Assembly: GCA_963978895.1 (NCBI GenBank)
Contig: OZ022239.1
Coordinates: 34,320,042-34,384,041, forward strand
Length of the DNA: 64,000 nt
Direction of reading: 5' to 3'
Source of the DNA: Erpobdella octoculata
Taxonomy: Eukaryota; Annelida; Clitellata; Hirudinida; Erpobdellidae
Shown: positions 1-12,421 of the stretch, one piece after another
Layout: each line of letters starts with the position of its first letter
How positions within the stretch are numbered: position 1 is the first letter of the stretch
The notes under the pieces: model-generated
What the model was told of the DNA's origin: nothing
The model's database searches: none
Seen by the model: the letters and a program-made list of their open reading frames with translations, nothing else
Made by a program: the position numbers and the translations under genes

Positions 1-38
1 GTCTTATAAATCACAGTTCATAGTTTTCTTTTTATAAT

Positions 39-110
39 ATAAGCGTGTATGTGTGACGTGTATGTATGTGTGTGTATGTATGTATGTATGTGTGTATGAC
101 CTATAGGTCA
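39..110. repeat. Degenerate (TATG/TG)n microsatellite
   Basis: Interrupted runs of TATG and TG repeats. No coding meaning. Confidence 0.8.
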
Positions 111-182
111 GGACTGGCGATCGCCAGCTAGGCCAAAGCGCTTAGTAGGTCAAACGGTTTGGTAGGCCAAAGGGTTTGATAT

Positions 183-499
183 ATAGGTGTGCACGCATCC
201 CTAACCATCCCCGCAAATATCATCCCCATCCATCCCCGCAATCTTTAATCCCCATCCCTATCCATTCCCGCGCTGTTACCCCCATTTTCAAACCATCCTG
301 TAGCAGTCATTATTTTTCAGCGTGTCATTTTATCCAAATTACATATAAGTACTGATATAAAAAATTGACAAAATATTATTTATTTATTGAAGTCCAAAAA
401 TAAATAATAGTCCACTAGCTGCATTCTACGATCTTCATTACTTAATCCACCCCTGGAGAATGTTCTCTCGGAATATGTGCTTGCCGCAGTTTCATTCGT
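183..499 (-). pseudogene. hAT transposase C-terminal remnant with subterminal repeats
   Basis: Read on the minus strand, 499 to 384 translates without interruption. It contains the hAT dimerisation signature (STYSERTFSRGG, then a basic stretch ending DRRMQL) and stops at 384-386. In hAT transposases this block sits at the extreme C-terminus. The adjoining 190-300 is a C-rich, GG-poor array of CATCCCCGC-like words, typical of hAT subterminal transposase-binding repeats. The element is cut on its right by a second hAT copy at 517. Only the 3' end survives, so it cannot be active. The frame and motif are seen directly; the family call rests on motif recognition. Confidence 0.6.
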
Positions 500-516
500 T
501 TCTTGCTGCCTGTTAC

Positions 517-1070
517 CAGTGGCGGATTAACCATAGCGCAGGTGGCGCACATGCGCCAGGGTCTTAATGTTTTGGGGGCCTCAAAAATTTTACAATAAAA
601 CAATTATTATGCAAGCGTAATATTCTAAAAACTACATTGTGAACAAAGATTGCTAAGTTCGTTAGTTCAAATGTGTCACAACTATGTCTATTGGTGGTCC
701 TTGCATAAGTCAGACATACGACAACGCATCTAACATGTCCAGAGTCTACAATGGAGTCCAAGCCCGAGTGCTCCATGACAACCCAAGGGCACATTTTATC
801 CATTGCATTGCTCATTTTTTAAATCTTTTTGGAAATGCTGCAACTGAGTCATGTGTCCAAGCAGTTACCTTCTTTGGAGTTGTGCAGAAACTGTACGTTT
901 TTCTATTTTTCTCTACTTCACGGTGGCGTGTACTAACGGACAAGTTAAAAACTACTGAAGGATCATGTACTGTTCCAAAGCAGCTGAGTGAAACTCGTTG
1001 GTCTGCACGCGCTGGTGCGCTAAACAGTTTGATCTCAAACTCAGGCAACAACGCTGAGTATCTCATCTAG
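517..1070 (+). mobile_element. hAT (ZMYM1-like) transposon fragment
   Basis: At 517 the word CAGTGGCGGATTAA resembles a hAT 5' terminal inverted repeat. It is followed by a GGTGGCGCACATGCGCCAGGG stretch that can fold. At 684-1070 there is a 128-residue open frame with the hallmarks of ZMYM1-like domesticated hAT proteins: QTYDNASNMS (the metal-binding Asp region), then AHFIHCIAHFLNLFG, then a FF..VQKLY block, then LSETRWSARAGAL. The N-terminal zinc fingers and the C-terminal dimerisation domain are absent, so this is an internal piece. No matching right terminus was found nearby. Host ZMYM genes have the same domain, but the truncation and lack of introns favour a transposon relic. Confidence 0.65.
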
Positions 1071-3599
1071 TTAGCCATAAAGCTTACTAATAAACAAGCA
1101 TTCCGTAAAAAACAAGGTTTTTTTCACAAATCCTTGATATTTCAAGATTTGGCGGTATTTCATTTAATGCAAATCTGTTATCTAAAACAAAAATCTTATA
1201 AATTCTTCAGTGTAAAAATTTATATAATTATGTTTGATTTGACGTTTTTTCTAAAATATAGATAAATAATTCTTCTAATTAGAAAGTAAAATTACTTTTT
1301 TAAAACTTGATTGGATGACGGGAAGTTTGTTAATTTTCACTTTCAAGGTTTGCAAACATTCATGTAAACAAAAAACAAGAAAAACGGCGATAAAGTTAAT
1401 ATACGGGATTTAAAACAAAACTGAGAATAGTTTCGTTGTTACGATTTGGTGTTTCTTTTACAATAAAAATGCCGAAAATTATGCTGATCTGGTTGAGAAC
1501 GTAGGCACAATGAGATAATGACTATTTCGTAACAAAACTAACAAAAACTTCCAAAAGACGTTGTGCCATCTGAATACTCTGCCCGAACGGACAATCAACT
1601 TAAGTCCGGCTTTGTCCGCTGGTGTTATTTTTGAGATTATAGTGCTACAGCATCTTTAGAAAGACTAATCTACAGTATTTGTCTTTAACTTGTGTTTCAT
1701 CCACTCGTTAGACTTTTATACGATAATTACAAAGGAACCCATTCAAAGTGCTTCTCTACTCCCCGGCATCCCCTGCGGGTGTTGATGACTTCAAGCGGAA
1801 TTTGGACCAACGATCACCTATTCTACAGGTAAATGCCTTATTACCGCTAAGACATCAACGTCTTGTGGTCAGGTGAAACATATGGCTTGTATCAATACAA
1901 ATACACTGTCAACTCCGGCTCGCTAATTGCGAGCCAGTCCCAAGCCTGGATAAAGGAGGAGGGACAGTTAGAATAATCAAACTTTTATCCATGACAGGAA
2001 GTACTTATGTGCTTCCTACATACAGCCAATTCAGTTTTAAAACACTTGCTGTAAAGGACTATAAACTATCATTAAAAAAAATAGACTGTCTTAGTTCAAA
2101 TATTGCTTTGGATAAGACGTTCCAGCAAAGAATTATGAAAATTCAAACCCGGGTCCGACGAGCGAACCTGTCAAACATCTATGCTTTTAATTAAGCAACG
2201 ATTGCTGCCTCCGAATCAAGAAAATTTGAAGTACTGATAATTTATTAAATATTTCGCGTCGTTAATTCACTAAATCGAGTGGTTCATTTCTCATCTATGC
2301 AGAGAGTTCTATTAAAGCCGTACATTACTACATTGAGCGCAACAACAAAACTATTTATATACCATTAAACATGTTTAATATGCAAATAGACTACGTAATA
2401 GGAACGAATTATGTATATTGTCTTTAATGGTGTCGTTTAACCACAATGATAAAGATCGTATTTTAGAAAACTTCTAACCAATGCTAATGGAAATTTGTGT
2501 TCGAGATGCTGAGGCAGTCTGATTCATGAAGATGGACAATATTGTTGATGATGAGGATTGAGGATGAAGCTGAGTTTATTGGGTTTCATGTTAAATAGAT
2601 AAGATACATTAAAGTAAAAATATTCAGTGACCACTAGTGTTAATGAAAATTAAAATATAAAGTGTGATTGTTAATGGTGATTGTGTTGGGAATCTGGACT
2701 TGGTAAAATTTTTAACTTTATTCAGGTTGGTTCAGAGATATTCATCAATTAAAAATTACTCATATATGACTGAAATGGTCCAAAAAGTTTCATAATATAG
2801 AGAATGTTTTAGAATAGAAAATGCGAGACTGAACTAAGCAGGAAATATTAAGCAGAAACTTGAAAGACAGAATGTATGTTTATTTGGGGTTTAAATCCAA
2901 GACTACCGAAACATCAAATATTTCAAGAGAGGCAATTATTTCTGATGTTTAGTGGTTCAATAATAACGAGTTTACGGAAACAGAAGAATTTAAATATGTA
3001 AAGGGATAACGCATTGCAATGAACTTCGAAACTTCTATGGACTTTAAAGCCCTATGCAACAGAGGAAATTTTGAAGTAAAGAAACTGTTGTCTTAAAATA
3101 GTCAATGTTTAAATAGAGTAACACAGTTGATTTCTAAACTATGAAAGCAATTTAAATAAGAAAAACTCTCAAATTGAAGTATACAAATTTAATGTGTTCA
3201 TTTTCAATTAGTATCATTTGAGTAATAAATTGGCTCTAGAAGTTGTTTGGCTATATTTAAGCATTGCGCAACCTAGAGTTAGTGCGTGATTTTGTGCTAC
3301 GTACCAGAAATTCCAGGACAAAATAGAATTTCATATTTTATTAAATCAATTCTTTTTTTGAACTCGTTTGATTAAAATTTAGTAAATATAAATAAAATAA
3401 ATTCTATGTCTAATTTCAACCAACTTTAAATCTGAAACTGGCATAACATATTTTCCCGTGTTAATGTACTTCACGTACTTTGGGAAGTGGGCGGTACACA
3501 GCGGGTATTCTAAATTAGCAGGGGATTAACGTATCTACAGTTATGTTAATACTGTCATATGACCGACTGGTTTATTTGAATGCCACTTGTATACACCTG
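1071..3599. other. Intergenic stretch, no gene recognised
   Basis: AT-rich sequence with only short chance open frames, the longest at 1991-2194. Around 1740-1960 it is less AT-rich. The word GCGAGCCAGTCCCAAGCC followed by GGATAAA resembles what I recall of RTE-type LINE 5' regions, so a decayed LINE piece is possible but weak. No tRNA or conserved protein was seen. Confidence 0.5.
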
Positions 3600-3607
3600 T
3601 ATAAATA
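3600..3607 (+). promoter_or_regulatory. TATA box of the Thr-rich peptide gene
   Basis: TATAAATA lies about 30 bp before a likely non-coding first exon. That exon ends at 3685 with the donor GTAAGT at 3686. Spacing is normal for an RNA polymerase II core promoter. Confidence 0.5.
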
Positions 3608-3941
3608 ACCCGAACTGTAGATGCATGTCCAGTGTTAGCTGCATTTGGCAATCAACAACGGTTTGTTCATTCACTGGAAACCCAAGTAAGTTAGAAAGCT
3701 CAATCTCTTTATACATGTTTGATTTTGATATACCGATATAAAAATATTAATTTAGGATGAAAGTTTTACTTAATAATATTTATTATTATATACTAAAAAT
3801 AGCTTTCTATAATTAAAATAAATTGTAATCAACATAAAATAAAATAAAAACAATTTTTTGCTTACATGCGGTGAATGTAATGATTGTGTGTACTTTTTTC
3901 TGTTTAAAACGAAGTTACTTATTTTTAGGAATCTATAAAAG

Positions 3942-4405
3942 ATGAGATCATACATCATTCTTGCCATCGTCATGGTAGCCATGCGTAAGTCATTACATTC
4001 CATTCAAATTGTGTTTTTTTATAACCTCAAACGTCGGCTGATTATTATATCACATTATTAAATAACTAGATAATCGCTTAATGGAATATGTTTTGCTTTC
4101 ACGTTTAATGTCCAGTTGCTTCTTGGACTAATGCTAAAGTTCACTTCTCAACCACCACCGCCCCGGAAAGCCCCAGCAAGGCCACCGAAGAATCGGCGAC
4201 CACCCACGACGTGACCAAGGGACAGACTACCTCTACCACGGAGACCCCAGGCAAGGCCACCGAAAAACCGGCAACCACCAATGAAGTGACCAAGGAACAG
4301 ACTACAACACAAAGCGTGACAACCCCTTCATCATCTTCCTCGTGCACTCCCATTCTGGCTCTCATCGGCTCAGCTATCGCAATCAAGATGGCTCTCGTTT
4401 TTTAA
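3942..4405 (+). CDS. Small Thr-rich, probably GPI-anchored surface peptide
   Basis: Coding exons are 3942-3984 and 4116-4405. The splice sites are GTAAGT and TCCAG, the intron is phase 1, and the product is 110 residues. A non-coding exon ending at 3685 probably precedes it (acceptor TTTTTAG at 3928). Residues 1 to about 21 form a signal peptide (MRSYIILAIVMVAMLASWTNA). The middle holds two repeats of about 25 residues rich in Thr, Ser, Pro, Glu and Lys (KATEESATTHDVTKGQTT, then KATEKPATTNEVTKEQTT), a likely O-glycosylated stalk. A Ser run is followed by Cys and a hydrophobic tail (PILALIGSAIAIKMALVF), the layout of a GPI-attachment signal or a terminal membrane anchor. No named family is recognised. 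The role at the cell surface is inferred. A broken copy lies at 15340-15890. Confidence 0.7.
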
Positions 4406-4589
4406 AATTGAACGTTTTTAAATTAAAAATATTCAAATTTTATTTATTTTTTATTTAATTGTTTATCGATGTTCTAAATTCATTTTTAATGTGCTGTACT
4501 GACTTTAGAGTTTTTTTAGTTAATTTTGTTTGGCTATATCGCTTATTCTGAATAAATCAGTCTAGAAATAATTTTTCAATAACGGAGAA

Positions 4590-4720
4590 GTGTGATAGCT
4601 ACTGTAGCTAGGTGTTTGCTTGACGGTCGAATAGTCGGAGGTTCGAATTTGCCGTGTGGCCAGAGTTTTCTTCTGTGTGAGAAAGTAATAACTACCAAAT
4701 AAACTGTTTTTTACCACGTG
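4590..4720 (+). repeat. Possible tRNA-derived SINE fragment
   Basis: GGTTCGAATTTGCC at about 4639 resembles a polymerase III B box. The A-box-like TAGCTAGGTGTTTG lies about 40 bp upstream, the right spacing for a tRNA-type promoter. The region does not fold as an intact tRNA. Confidence 0.35.
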
Positions 4721-4984
4721 TATCTTAACTTGCTTTCTTGTCTGTCTGTCTTTCTTTCTGTTTGTCCAAGATTTATATTCTACCAGCACTTGACGCACGC
4801 TTCGTTATGAACTGACCTGCAGGCTTCGGCTTTATTAGCCATCATCAGAACTCATAAAAATAATTTAAAATTACAGCTACAGCGAAAAATATAAAGTGGT
4901 GCGGCTAGACATATCAGATATGTTTACACATCAATCGAGGTCGAAGTACAAAGAAGAGTAAAAGCAAAACATGTATATGTAGAT

Positions 4985-4993
4985 ATATATATA

Positions 4994-5037
<44 letters not shown>

Positions 5038-5625
5038 GAATGTTTGTATATATGTATGTATATGTGTATGTATATATGTATGTACGTATGTATGTATGTA
5101 TATAGGTATGTTATTTATGCATTGCTACACCATTCATCCGATCGTAATGAAATTTTCACACAACCTTGAGAGTCAAGGGGAATCAAATATAGAGAAAAAA
5201 ATGTTGAAATCCGTCACAAAATGAGCGGAGCGGAGCGGGTGAGCGAGCGGGAACTATATATATATATATATGTATGTGCGTATGTATGTGTGTATGTATG
5301 TATGTATGTATGTATGTGTATGTGCATGTATGTGTGTCTGTGTGTGTTTATGTATGTATGTATGTATGTATGTATGTATGTATGTATGTATGTATGTATG
5401 TATGTATGTATGTATGTATGTATGTATGTATGTATGTATGTATGTATGTATGTATGTATGTATGTATGTATGTATGTATGTATGTATGTATGTATGTATG
5501 TACGTATGTATGTACGCATGTATGTATGTGCGTATGTATGTGTGTATGTATGTATGTGTAAGTGCATGTATGTGTGTCTGTGTGTGTTTATGTATGTATG
5601 TATGTATGTATGTATGTATGTATGT
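4985..5625. repeat. (TA)n and (TATG)n microsatellites with Helentron-like sequence between
   Basis: A TA run covers 4985-5034 and TATG tracts cover 5038-5110 and 5270-5625. Between them, 5120-5255 resembles Helitron-type internal sequence: CATTCATCCGATCGTAATG and an AGCGGAGCGGGTGAGCGAGCGG word. Long open frames here in all phases are artefacts of the 4-bp repeat. Confidence 0.75.
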
Positions 5626-6027
5626 ACTAGCAGTGCCCGTAGCGGCTTCGCTCGCATGAAATTAGAGAGTTTGAACCGTGCATCCATAGTAGAGATCATT
5701 TTTTAAGGTCTCGGCTCGGCCCGTCGACAAATTAGCCCAGCCCGTTTTAAAAACCCAAACTCCTGGCCCGGCCCATTTTTTACAGGCCTAGAAGTTCTAT
5801 ATACTTGATGAAAAACTTCGGCCCGTCCCACCTTGACCTCAGGTTTGGCCCGGCCAAACTGAAGACCCTAAAATCACTAAAATATCTATATACTTGGTGA
5901 AAAACCTCGGCCCGTCCCACTTTGATTTAAGGTTTGGCATGGCCCGTGTGAAGACTCTAAAATAACGGCTTGGCCCGGCCGATGATAAACTGGACTTAGC
6001 TACTTTTAACCGGCACAAAACTTCAAA

Positions 6028-6765
6028 ATACTAATTTTTACATTTGTAGCACTTACTGTTTGTGAGTAGCAGTTATTTTGAAATCAAATAACCCTTATTT
6101 CCACCCCACATTTGAGGTCCTGGAAACCAAATTTTCAAAAAATGCTAAAACACGTAAATGGAGTAGAAACTAAATACTAATTTTTACTTCTGTAGCATTA
6201 ACAGTTTTTGAGTAGCAGCTACTTTAAAAACCAAATAACCCAAAAAATAATGAAACACGTATATCTTTTTTTTGAGTAGATACTGAGTATTAATTTTTAC
6301 ATCTGTGGCAATTACAGTTGTTGAGTAGCAGTTATTTTAAAAACCAAATAACCCTATTTTCCAGCCCACATTTGAAGTCCTGGAAACCAAATTTTCAAAA
6401 AATTGTGAAAACCGTATATCATTATTTTTAGAGTAGAAACTAAATACTAATTTTTACTTTTGTAGCATTAACAGTTTTTGAGTAAAAGCTACTTTAAAAA
6501 CCAAATAACCCAATTTTCCAACCCACATTTGAGGTCCGGGAAACCAGATTTGAGAAAATGGTGAAACACGTATATCTTTATTTTTAGAAAGAAACTAAAT
6601 AATAATTTTTACATCTGTGGTATTAACAGTTTTTGAGTAGAAGCTACTTTAAAAACCAAATAACCCAATTTTCCAACCCACATTTGAGGTCCGGGAAACC
6701 GAATTTTCAAAAAATGGTGAAACACGTATCTTTTTATTTTTCAAAAAGAATCTATATACCAAATT
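6028..6765. repeat. Imperfect tandem repeat, about five units of ~155 bp
   Basis: The word CTAATTTTTAC recurs near 6031, 6177, 6290, 6447 and 6602. Each is followed by a TTTTTGAGTAG..GCTACTTT word, then CCAAATAACCC, then CCACATTTGAGGTCC and GGAAACCAAATTTTCAAAA. One unit is shortened to about 113 bp. It lies inside the Helentron-like element. Confidence 0.8.
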
Positions 6766-6952
6766 TCAAAATTTCTTCATTTTTGGTTTTCGAGATATAC
6801 ATTGTTTTAGAAAAAAGTTTGTTTTCCAGTTTTTTCCCCTCAAGAGCAAAATTTTCAAAAATCCTTTATTAGCGGATGTTTACGCTATAAAAGTAATATA
6901 AGTTCCAAATTTCACGTTCCTAGGATGAGGCGTTTGAGCTCGGCGTTGATTA

Positions 6953-6976
6953 TCAGTCAGTCAGTCAGTCAGTCAG
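6953..6976. repeat. (TCAG)n simple repeat
   Basis: Six tandem TCAG units directly before ACATGTTCTTTTATATATATAG and the long (TATG)n tract. Confidence 0.85.
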
Positions 6977-7000
6977 GACATGTTCTTTTATATATATAGA

Positions 7001-8124
7001 TGTATGTATGTATGTATGTATGTATGTATGTATGTATGTATGTATGTATGTATGTATGTATGTATGTATGTATGTATGTATGTATGTATGTATGTATGTA
7101 TGTATGTATGTATGTATGTATGTATGTATGTATGTATGTATGTATGTATGTATGTATGTATGTATGTATGTATGTATGTATGTATGTATGTATGTATGTA
7201 TGTATGTATGTATGTATGTATGTATGTATGTATGTATGTATGTATGTATGTATGTATGTATGTATGTATGTATGTATGTATGTATGTATGTATGTATGTA
7301 TGTATGTATGTATGTATGTATGTATGTATGTATGTATGTATGTATGTATGTATGTATGTATGTATGTATGTATGTATGTATGTATGTATGTATGTATGTA
7401 TGTATGTATGTATGTATGTATGTATGTATGTATGTATGTATGTATGTATGTATGTATGTATGTATGTATGTATGTATGTATGTATGTATGTATGTATGTA
7501 TGTATGTATGTATGTATGTATGTATGTATGTATGTATGTATGTATGTATGTATGTATGTATGTATGTATGTATGTATGTATGTATGTATGTATGTATGTA
7601 TGTATGTATGTATGTATGTATGTATGTATGTATGTATGTATGTATGTATGTATGTATGTATGTATGTATGTATGTATGTATGTATGTATGTATGTATGTA
7701 TGTATGTATGTATGTATGTATGTATGTATGTATGTATGTATGTATGTATGTATGTATGTATGTATGTATGTATGTATGTATGTATGTATGTATGTATGTA
7801 TGTATGTATGTATGTATGTATGTATGTATGTATGTATGTATGTATGTATGTATGTATGTATGTATGTATGTATGTATGTATGTATGTATGTATGTATGTA
7901 TGTATGTATGTATGTATGTATGTATGTATGTATGTATGTATGTATGTATGTATGTATGTATGTATGTATGTATGTATGTATGTATGTATGTATGTATGTA
8001 TGTATGTATGTATGTATGTATGTATGTATGTATGTATGTATGTATGTATGTATGTATGTATGTATGTATGTATGTATGTATGTATGTATGTATGTATGTA
8101 TGTATGAATGTATGTATGTATGTA
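7001..8124. repeat. 1.1 kb near-perfect (TATG)n microsatellite
   Basis: About 280 tandem TATG units with one visible interruption, near 8107. Tetranucleotide repeats stay open in several frames, giving meaningless MYVC and YIHT polypeptides on both strands. Confidence 0.97.
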
Positions 8125-8299
8125 GAATCGGATCTAGGGGGGGAACTGAGAGCGAAAAAATGAGCGCTAAAGCGACAGGGAACGGATAACGACTGGGAGC
8201 GGTAGCGCAAGCGGGAAGGAAACGGGAGCGAAAAAGAAACGCATTAGGTAAACCTCTAAAAACCTCGGGCAACGCCGGGTTCCCCCGCTAGTATATATA

Positions 8300-9160
<861 letters not shown>

Positions 9161-9224
9161 AAATTTATTGAACTGCGGTACAATACTGTAGAAATGGCAG
9201 CGATTGTTACTCCCTATATTCCAC

Positions 9225-10116
9225 TAATGACTGATGAACAATGATTTACGACCGCATTATACTGGCAGTTTTGGAAAGACAAAGTGGATTCTTTTTTTGG
9301 ATGCACCAGGTGGAACTGGGAAATCATTTCTCATTTCTCTAATTCTCGCCGAAATACGATCAAATAATGGCATAGCTTTGGCCGTTGCATCGTCTGGCAT
9401 TGCAGCAACTTTATTGGATGGAGGCAAAACTGCTCATTCAGCACTTAACCAATGTCAACCTAAAAGAGCAGTCATCCATGGCCACAGTGCTGAATCATGA
9501 GTGGCTGGGAGATAGAGTCATTTTGACAGCAAAAAATGTGGATGTCAATGATTTAAATTTCAAGATACAGCAGTTGTTGCCAGGCGAATTGGTATCATAC
9601 AAATCGATTGATACAGTTTGCGATGCCAGCAAAGCCGTAAATTATCCAATAGAGTTTTTGAACTCATTGGATTTGTCAGGCATGTCACCGCATCATCTAC
9701 AACTTAAAGTTGGACCTCCGGTTATTCTACTTCTGAATTTGAACCCACCGCGGCTGTGCAATGGCACGCGATTAGTAATTAAAAAACTGCTGAAAAACAT
9801 TGTCGAAGCCAGCATTTTGAATGGCAAGTTCTGAGGCGAAAGTGTTTTGCTGCCACGGATCCCAATGATTTCCACAGAAGTGCATATTGAATTTAAATGA
9901 ATTCAATTTCCAATTAGATTGGCATTCCCAATGACAGTTCATAAGTCGCAAGGCCAAACAATGTCTGTTTGTGACTTAGATTTTGGCACGCCATGTTTTT
10001 CTCACGGACCATTATACGTGGCATGTTTTCGCGAGGGCAAACCATCCAGTTTGTTTGTGTTGGCTAAAGATGGACTGACAAAAAACATTGTCCACTCGAT
10101 TTCTCTTCAAGATTGA
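9225..10116 (+). pseudogene. Helitron Rep/helicase, decayed Pif1-type helicase part
   Basis: Three open pieces in different frames read as one Pif1-family helicase. At 9234-9500 there is a Walker A loop (DAPGGTGKSFL) and the following SSGIAATLL..G.TAHS motif. At 9500-9834 comes the GDRVILTAKNVDVNDLN block and the VGPPVILLLNLNPPRLCNGTRL motif; the canonical form has M(L)RNL. At 9919-10116 comes the motif VI region (AFPMTVHKSQGQT) and a C-terminal SLFVLAKDG. These are in the order found in Helitron helicases. A large internal part, including the Walker B region, is missing, and frameshifts and stops separate the pieces. The Rep nuclease half is not present upstream. This is an inactive Helitron remnant, not a cellular PIF1. 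Confidence 0.85.
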
Positions 10117-10212
10117 TTTTTTTTTAAATTGACATAATTTGCACATTAAGCTTTTAATAAAAAAAACTAAAATAATTTATAAGGCAAAACAACGTTTGCT
10201 TGGTCAGCTAGT
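10117..10212 (+). mobile_element. Helitron 3' terminus
   Basis: GCAAAACAACGTTTGCTTGG followed by TCAGCTAGT. The AACGTT core is palindromic, and the CTAG end followed by T-rich host sequence matches Helitron 3' ends. It sits 100 bp after the helicase remnant, as expected. Confidence 0.65.
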
Positions 10213-10316
10213 ATGTATATATATTTATATATATATTAAAAATACATATATATATATATATATATATATTAAAAATACCAATATATATATATATATATAT
10301 ATTAAAAATACCAATG

Positions 10317-10930
10317 TACTACTTCGGTGATTTATTTATTTTCAACTTGTTTATATTGAGTTATGACGTATGCTAAAATAAGAGGAATAATAATTGCAAA
10401 ATGGATGGCTTTGAGGACATGCGGGCTAACCGCATTTTCTAAAGTTTTGAGATAATCAGTATTTTGTATTTTAACCAATATATCACTGTTCTGCGCAAAT
10501 TTCGAAATGGACATTTAATTAATATTAACTTGCCACACCCAGATAGCTCTCTATTTTTTTTCTAAATCATCACATTAAGTGAATTATTGAGCAAATTAAT
10601 GGTTAGCCCACATGTGCTTAGTGACAGATGCTGCTAGACCAGAAGCGCTAATGGTTAGACCACTTGTGCTCAAACTTGTGATGAAATTTTGTGTTTGATT
10701 TGCATCGTAATTTAAGTTAATATTTCACGTCAAAAGATGCAATAGTTATTTTGTTTACCACAGTATTTTGTAAGCTGCATTATAAACGCTTGTTATATTG
10801 TGTGGACTAAGTTTAAACATTGTTTTTTTTTGTTTGAAAACAATACAATAGTACTTTATGTGTTTTAAACTATGTCAAACTATAATGTACCTGTATTGCA
10901 TTGTGATGTCAATCAACTAAACGTTTGATT
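10317..10930. repeat. Unclassified dispersed repeat, copy 1
   Basis: CGGTGATTTATTTATTTTCA and GAGGAATAATAATTGCAAAA recur at 13320 and 13243. The word GGTTAGCCCACATGTGCTTAG (10608) and variants recur at 10653, 12905, 12955, 13010 and 13083. No coding frame of note was seen. The L2 LINE at 10990-12421 appears inserted into this repeat. Confidence 0.5.
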
Positions 10931-10933
10931 TAA

Positions 10934-10984
10934 AGTGAATACTATTTTTGGTGTTAAGTAGTTAGACCAAAAATAGTATTCACT
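10934..10984. repeat. Perfect 19-bp hairpin
   Basis: AGTGAATACTATTTTTGGT (10934-10952) and its exact reverse complement (10966-10984) flank a 13-nt loop. It lies immediately upstream of the L2 LINE reverse-transcriptase remnant. Confidence 0.9.
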
Positions 10985-10989
10985 CGACT

Positions 10990-12421
10990 CAAGAAGACGG
11001 GGATGGATCCCGTTGATCCCAAAAGCTACCGCCCCATATCAAACCTATCGTTCATCTCAAAATTTATTGAACGTGTCGTCCACCGTCAGCTTTTTTCACA
11101 TATCGAATCGATGAATCTGCTTCCGCAGGTTCAGTCTGGTTTTCGCAAGTACCACAGTACAGAGACAGCAGTCGGAAAAGTTTACAACGACATTATTCTT
11201 TCACTTGACAGGGGCCAACCGACTGCGCTTGTGCTCCTTGACTTCAGTGCGGCTTTCGACTGTGTCGATCATGTTCTCCTTACTGATCTCCTCCACACTA
11301 GCTTTGGCGTGACTTCGGCCGCACTTGACTGGATTGGGTCCTTTTTATCAAATCGAACACATCTTGTCCGATTGGGCCGGGCGACGTCGAGAGTATCGGC
11401 CCTTGACTGTGGTGTGCCTCAGGGTTCAATCTTAGGCCCACTTTTCTTTATCCTTTACACAAGCCATAATACTCGGATTGCTTCTTCTCATGACGTGCAG
11501 ACTCATCTTTACGCTGATGATACTCAGCTGTACATTCATTTTGACGTAACCGACCTGCAGTCCGTTAGAGAGCGTCTTGTCGCCTGTTTCAGCGAGATTC
11601 GCGTTAGGTCGTCGTCTATGAGATTGAGCCTAAACCCATCTAAAACAGAACTTATCTGGTTCCATAAAAGGGAACGCCTCAACGCGACACCTGGATGACT
11701 GTAGTCTTCAATTCAGTACTGACTGCGTCATCACCCCCGTGAAGTCTATTAGAAATCTTGGAGTGATACTTGCTTATGAATTTACATATATCGGCCGTGG
11801 AACGATCTTGTTTCTTCCACCTACGCCGCATCCGACAGATCAAGGGTACCCTAAACCAGCACTGCGTGCGGATTTTGGTCCAGGCTCTCGTTGTTTCTAG
11901 ATTAAATTATTGCAACGTGGTCCTCGCAGGCCTGCCGATGACTGCTCTTCGCCCGCTCACTGCGGTTCTTAATTCTGCTGCACGTCTTGTCGGTGGCATC
12001 TCTCGACGGGACCACATCACGTCTCTTCTCCGCCAACTACACTGGCTCCCCCTACCGGAAAGAGTGACCTTAAAACTCTGCTTACTGGTTTACAATATCT
12101 TAACAAATCGTGCCCCTGCCTACATGACACAGATGATAAGCCTGTGCTCCTCTCATTCTGGTCGTCGACATCTACGTTCGTTCTCCCATGGTGACGCTGT
12201 CATCCCAAGAACTCGTCGAAGTTTCGGTAAACGAGCATTCGCCGTTTCCGGGCCCGGTGCATGGAACCAACTACCTAAATCTATCCGAAGTGCTGTTCTA
12301 AATGAGGACTTCAAAGCATTGTTAAAAAAACACTTTTTTAATTTGACATATTGTTAATGGAATTCTTAGTGCAAGACTCTTGTTTTGTTTTAGATACAAT
12401 AAATAATAATAATAATAATAA
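10990..12421 (+). mobile_element. 5'-truncated L2-type LINE, reverse transcriptase and 3' end
   Basis: Open frames at 11003-11698 and 11770-12357 encode a non-LTR reverse transcriptase. The motifs, in order, are YRPISNLSFISKFIERV, QSGFRKYHSTETA, LLDFSAAFDCVDH (catalytic Asp), CGVPQGSILGPLFFILYT, YADDTQLYIHF (catalytic YADD) and LSLNPSKTELIWF. The C-terminal LNYCNVVLAGLP..HWLPLPERV..KLCLLVY block is typical of L2 and its CR1-group relatives. A frameshift near 11700 separates the two halves. The copy ends in an (AATA/AAT)n tail at 12400-12421, like L2 3' microsatellite ends. The endonuclease part is missing. Inactive. Confidence 0.85.

Larger units (their letters stand above)
5626..8292. mobile_element. 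Helentron-like non-autonomous element carrying microsatellites
   Basis: The left edge reads ACTAGCAGTGCCCG followed by TAGCGGCTTCGCTCGCATG. The right edge reads CTCGGGCAACGCCGGG followed by TTCCCCCGCTAGT at 8292. Both ends carry the ACTAG/CTAGT words and the GC-rich subterminal sequences that I know from Helentron-type Helitrons and their non-autonomous relatives. The GGGCAACGCCGGG portion can form the short hairpin expected before a Helitron 3' end. Inside are GGCCCGGCC-rich sequence (5705-5990), a roughly 155-bp tandem repeat, TCAG repeats and the (TATG)n tract. No coding capacity was seen. Microsatellites inside such elements are common in invertebrates. The exact host junctions need a comparison of copies. 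Confidence 0.6.

Noticed and set aside
5214..5706. Long open frames of MYVC or YIHT repeats on both strands
   Set aside because: Translation of a tetranucleotide microsatellite; open in several frames by arithmetic only.
7001..8124. CRISPR array
   Set aside because: Pure tetranucleotide repetition without spacers, in a eukaryotic genome with introns.
6965..8272. Open frames of 375-435 codons over the (TATG)n tract
   Set aside because: Same artefact; there is no non-repetitive domain.
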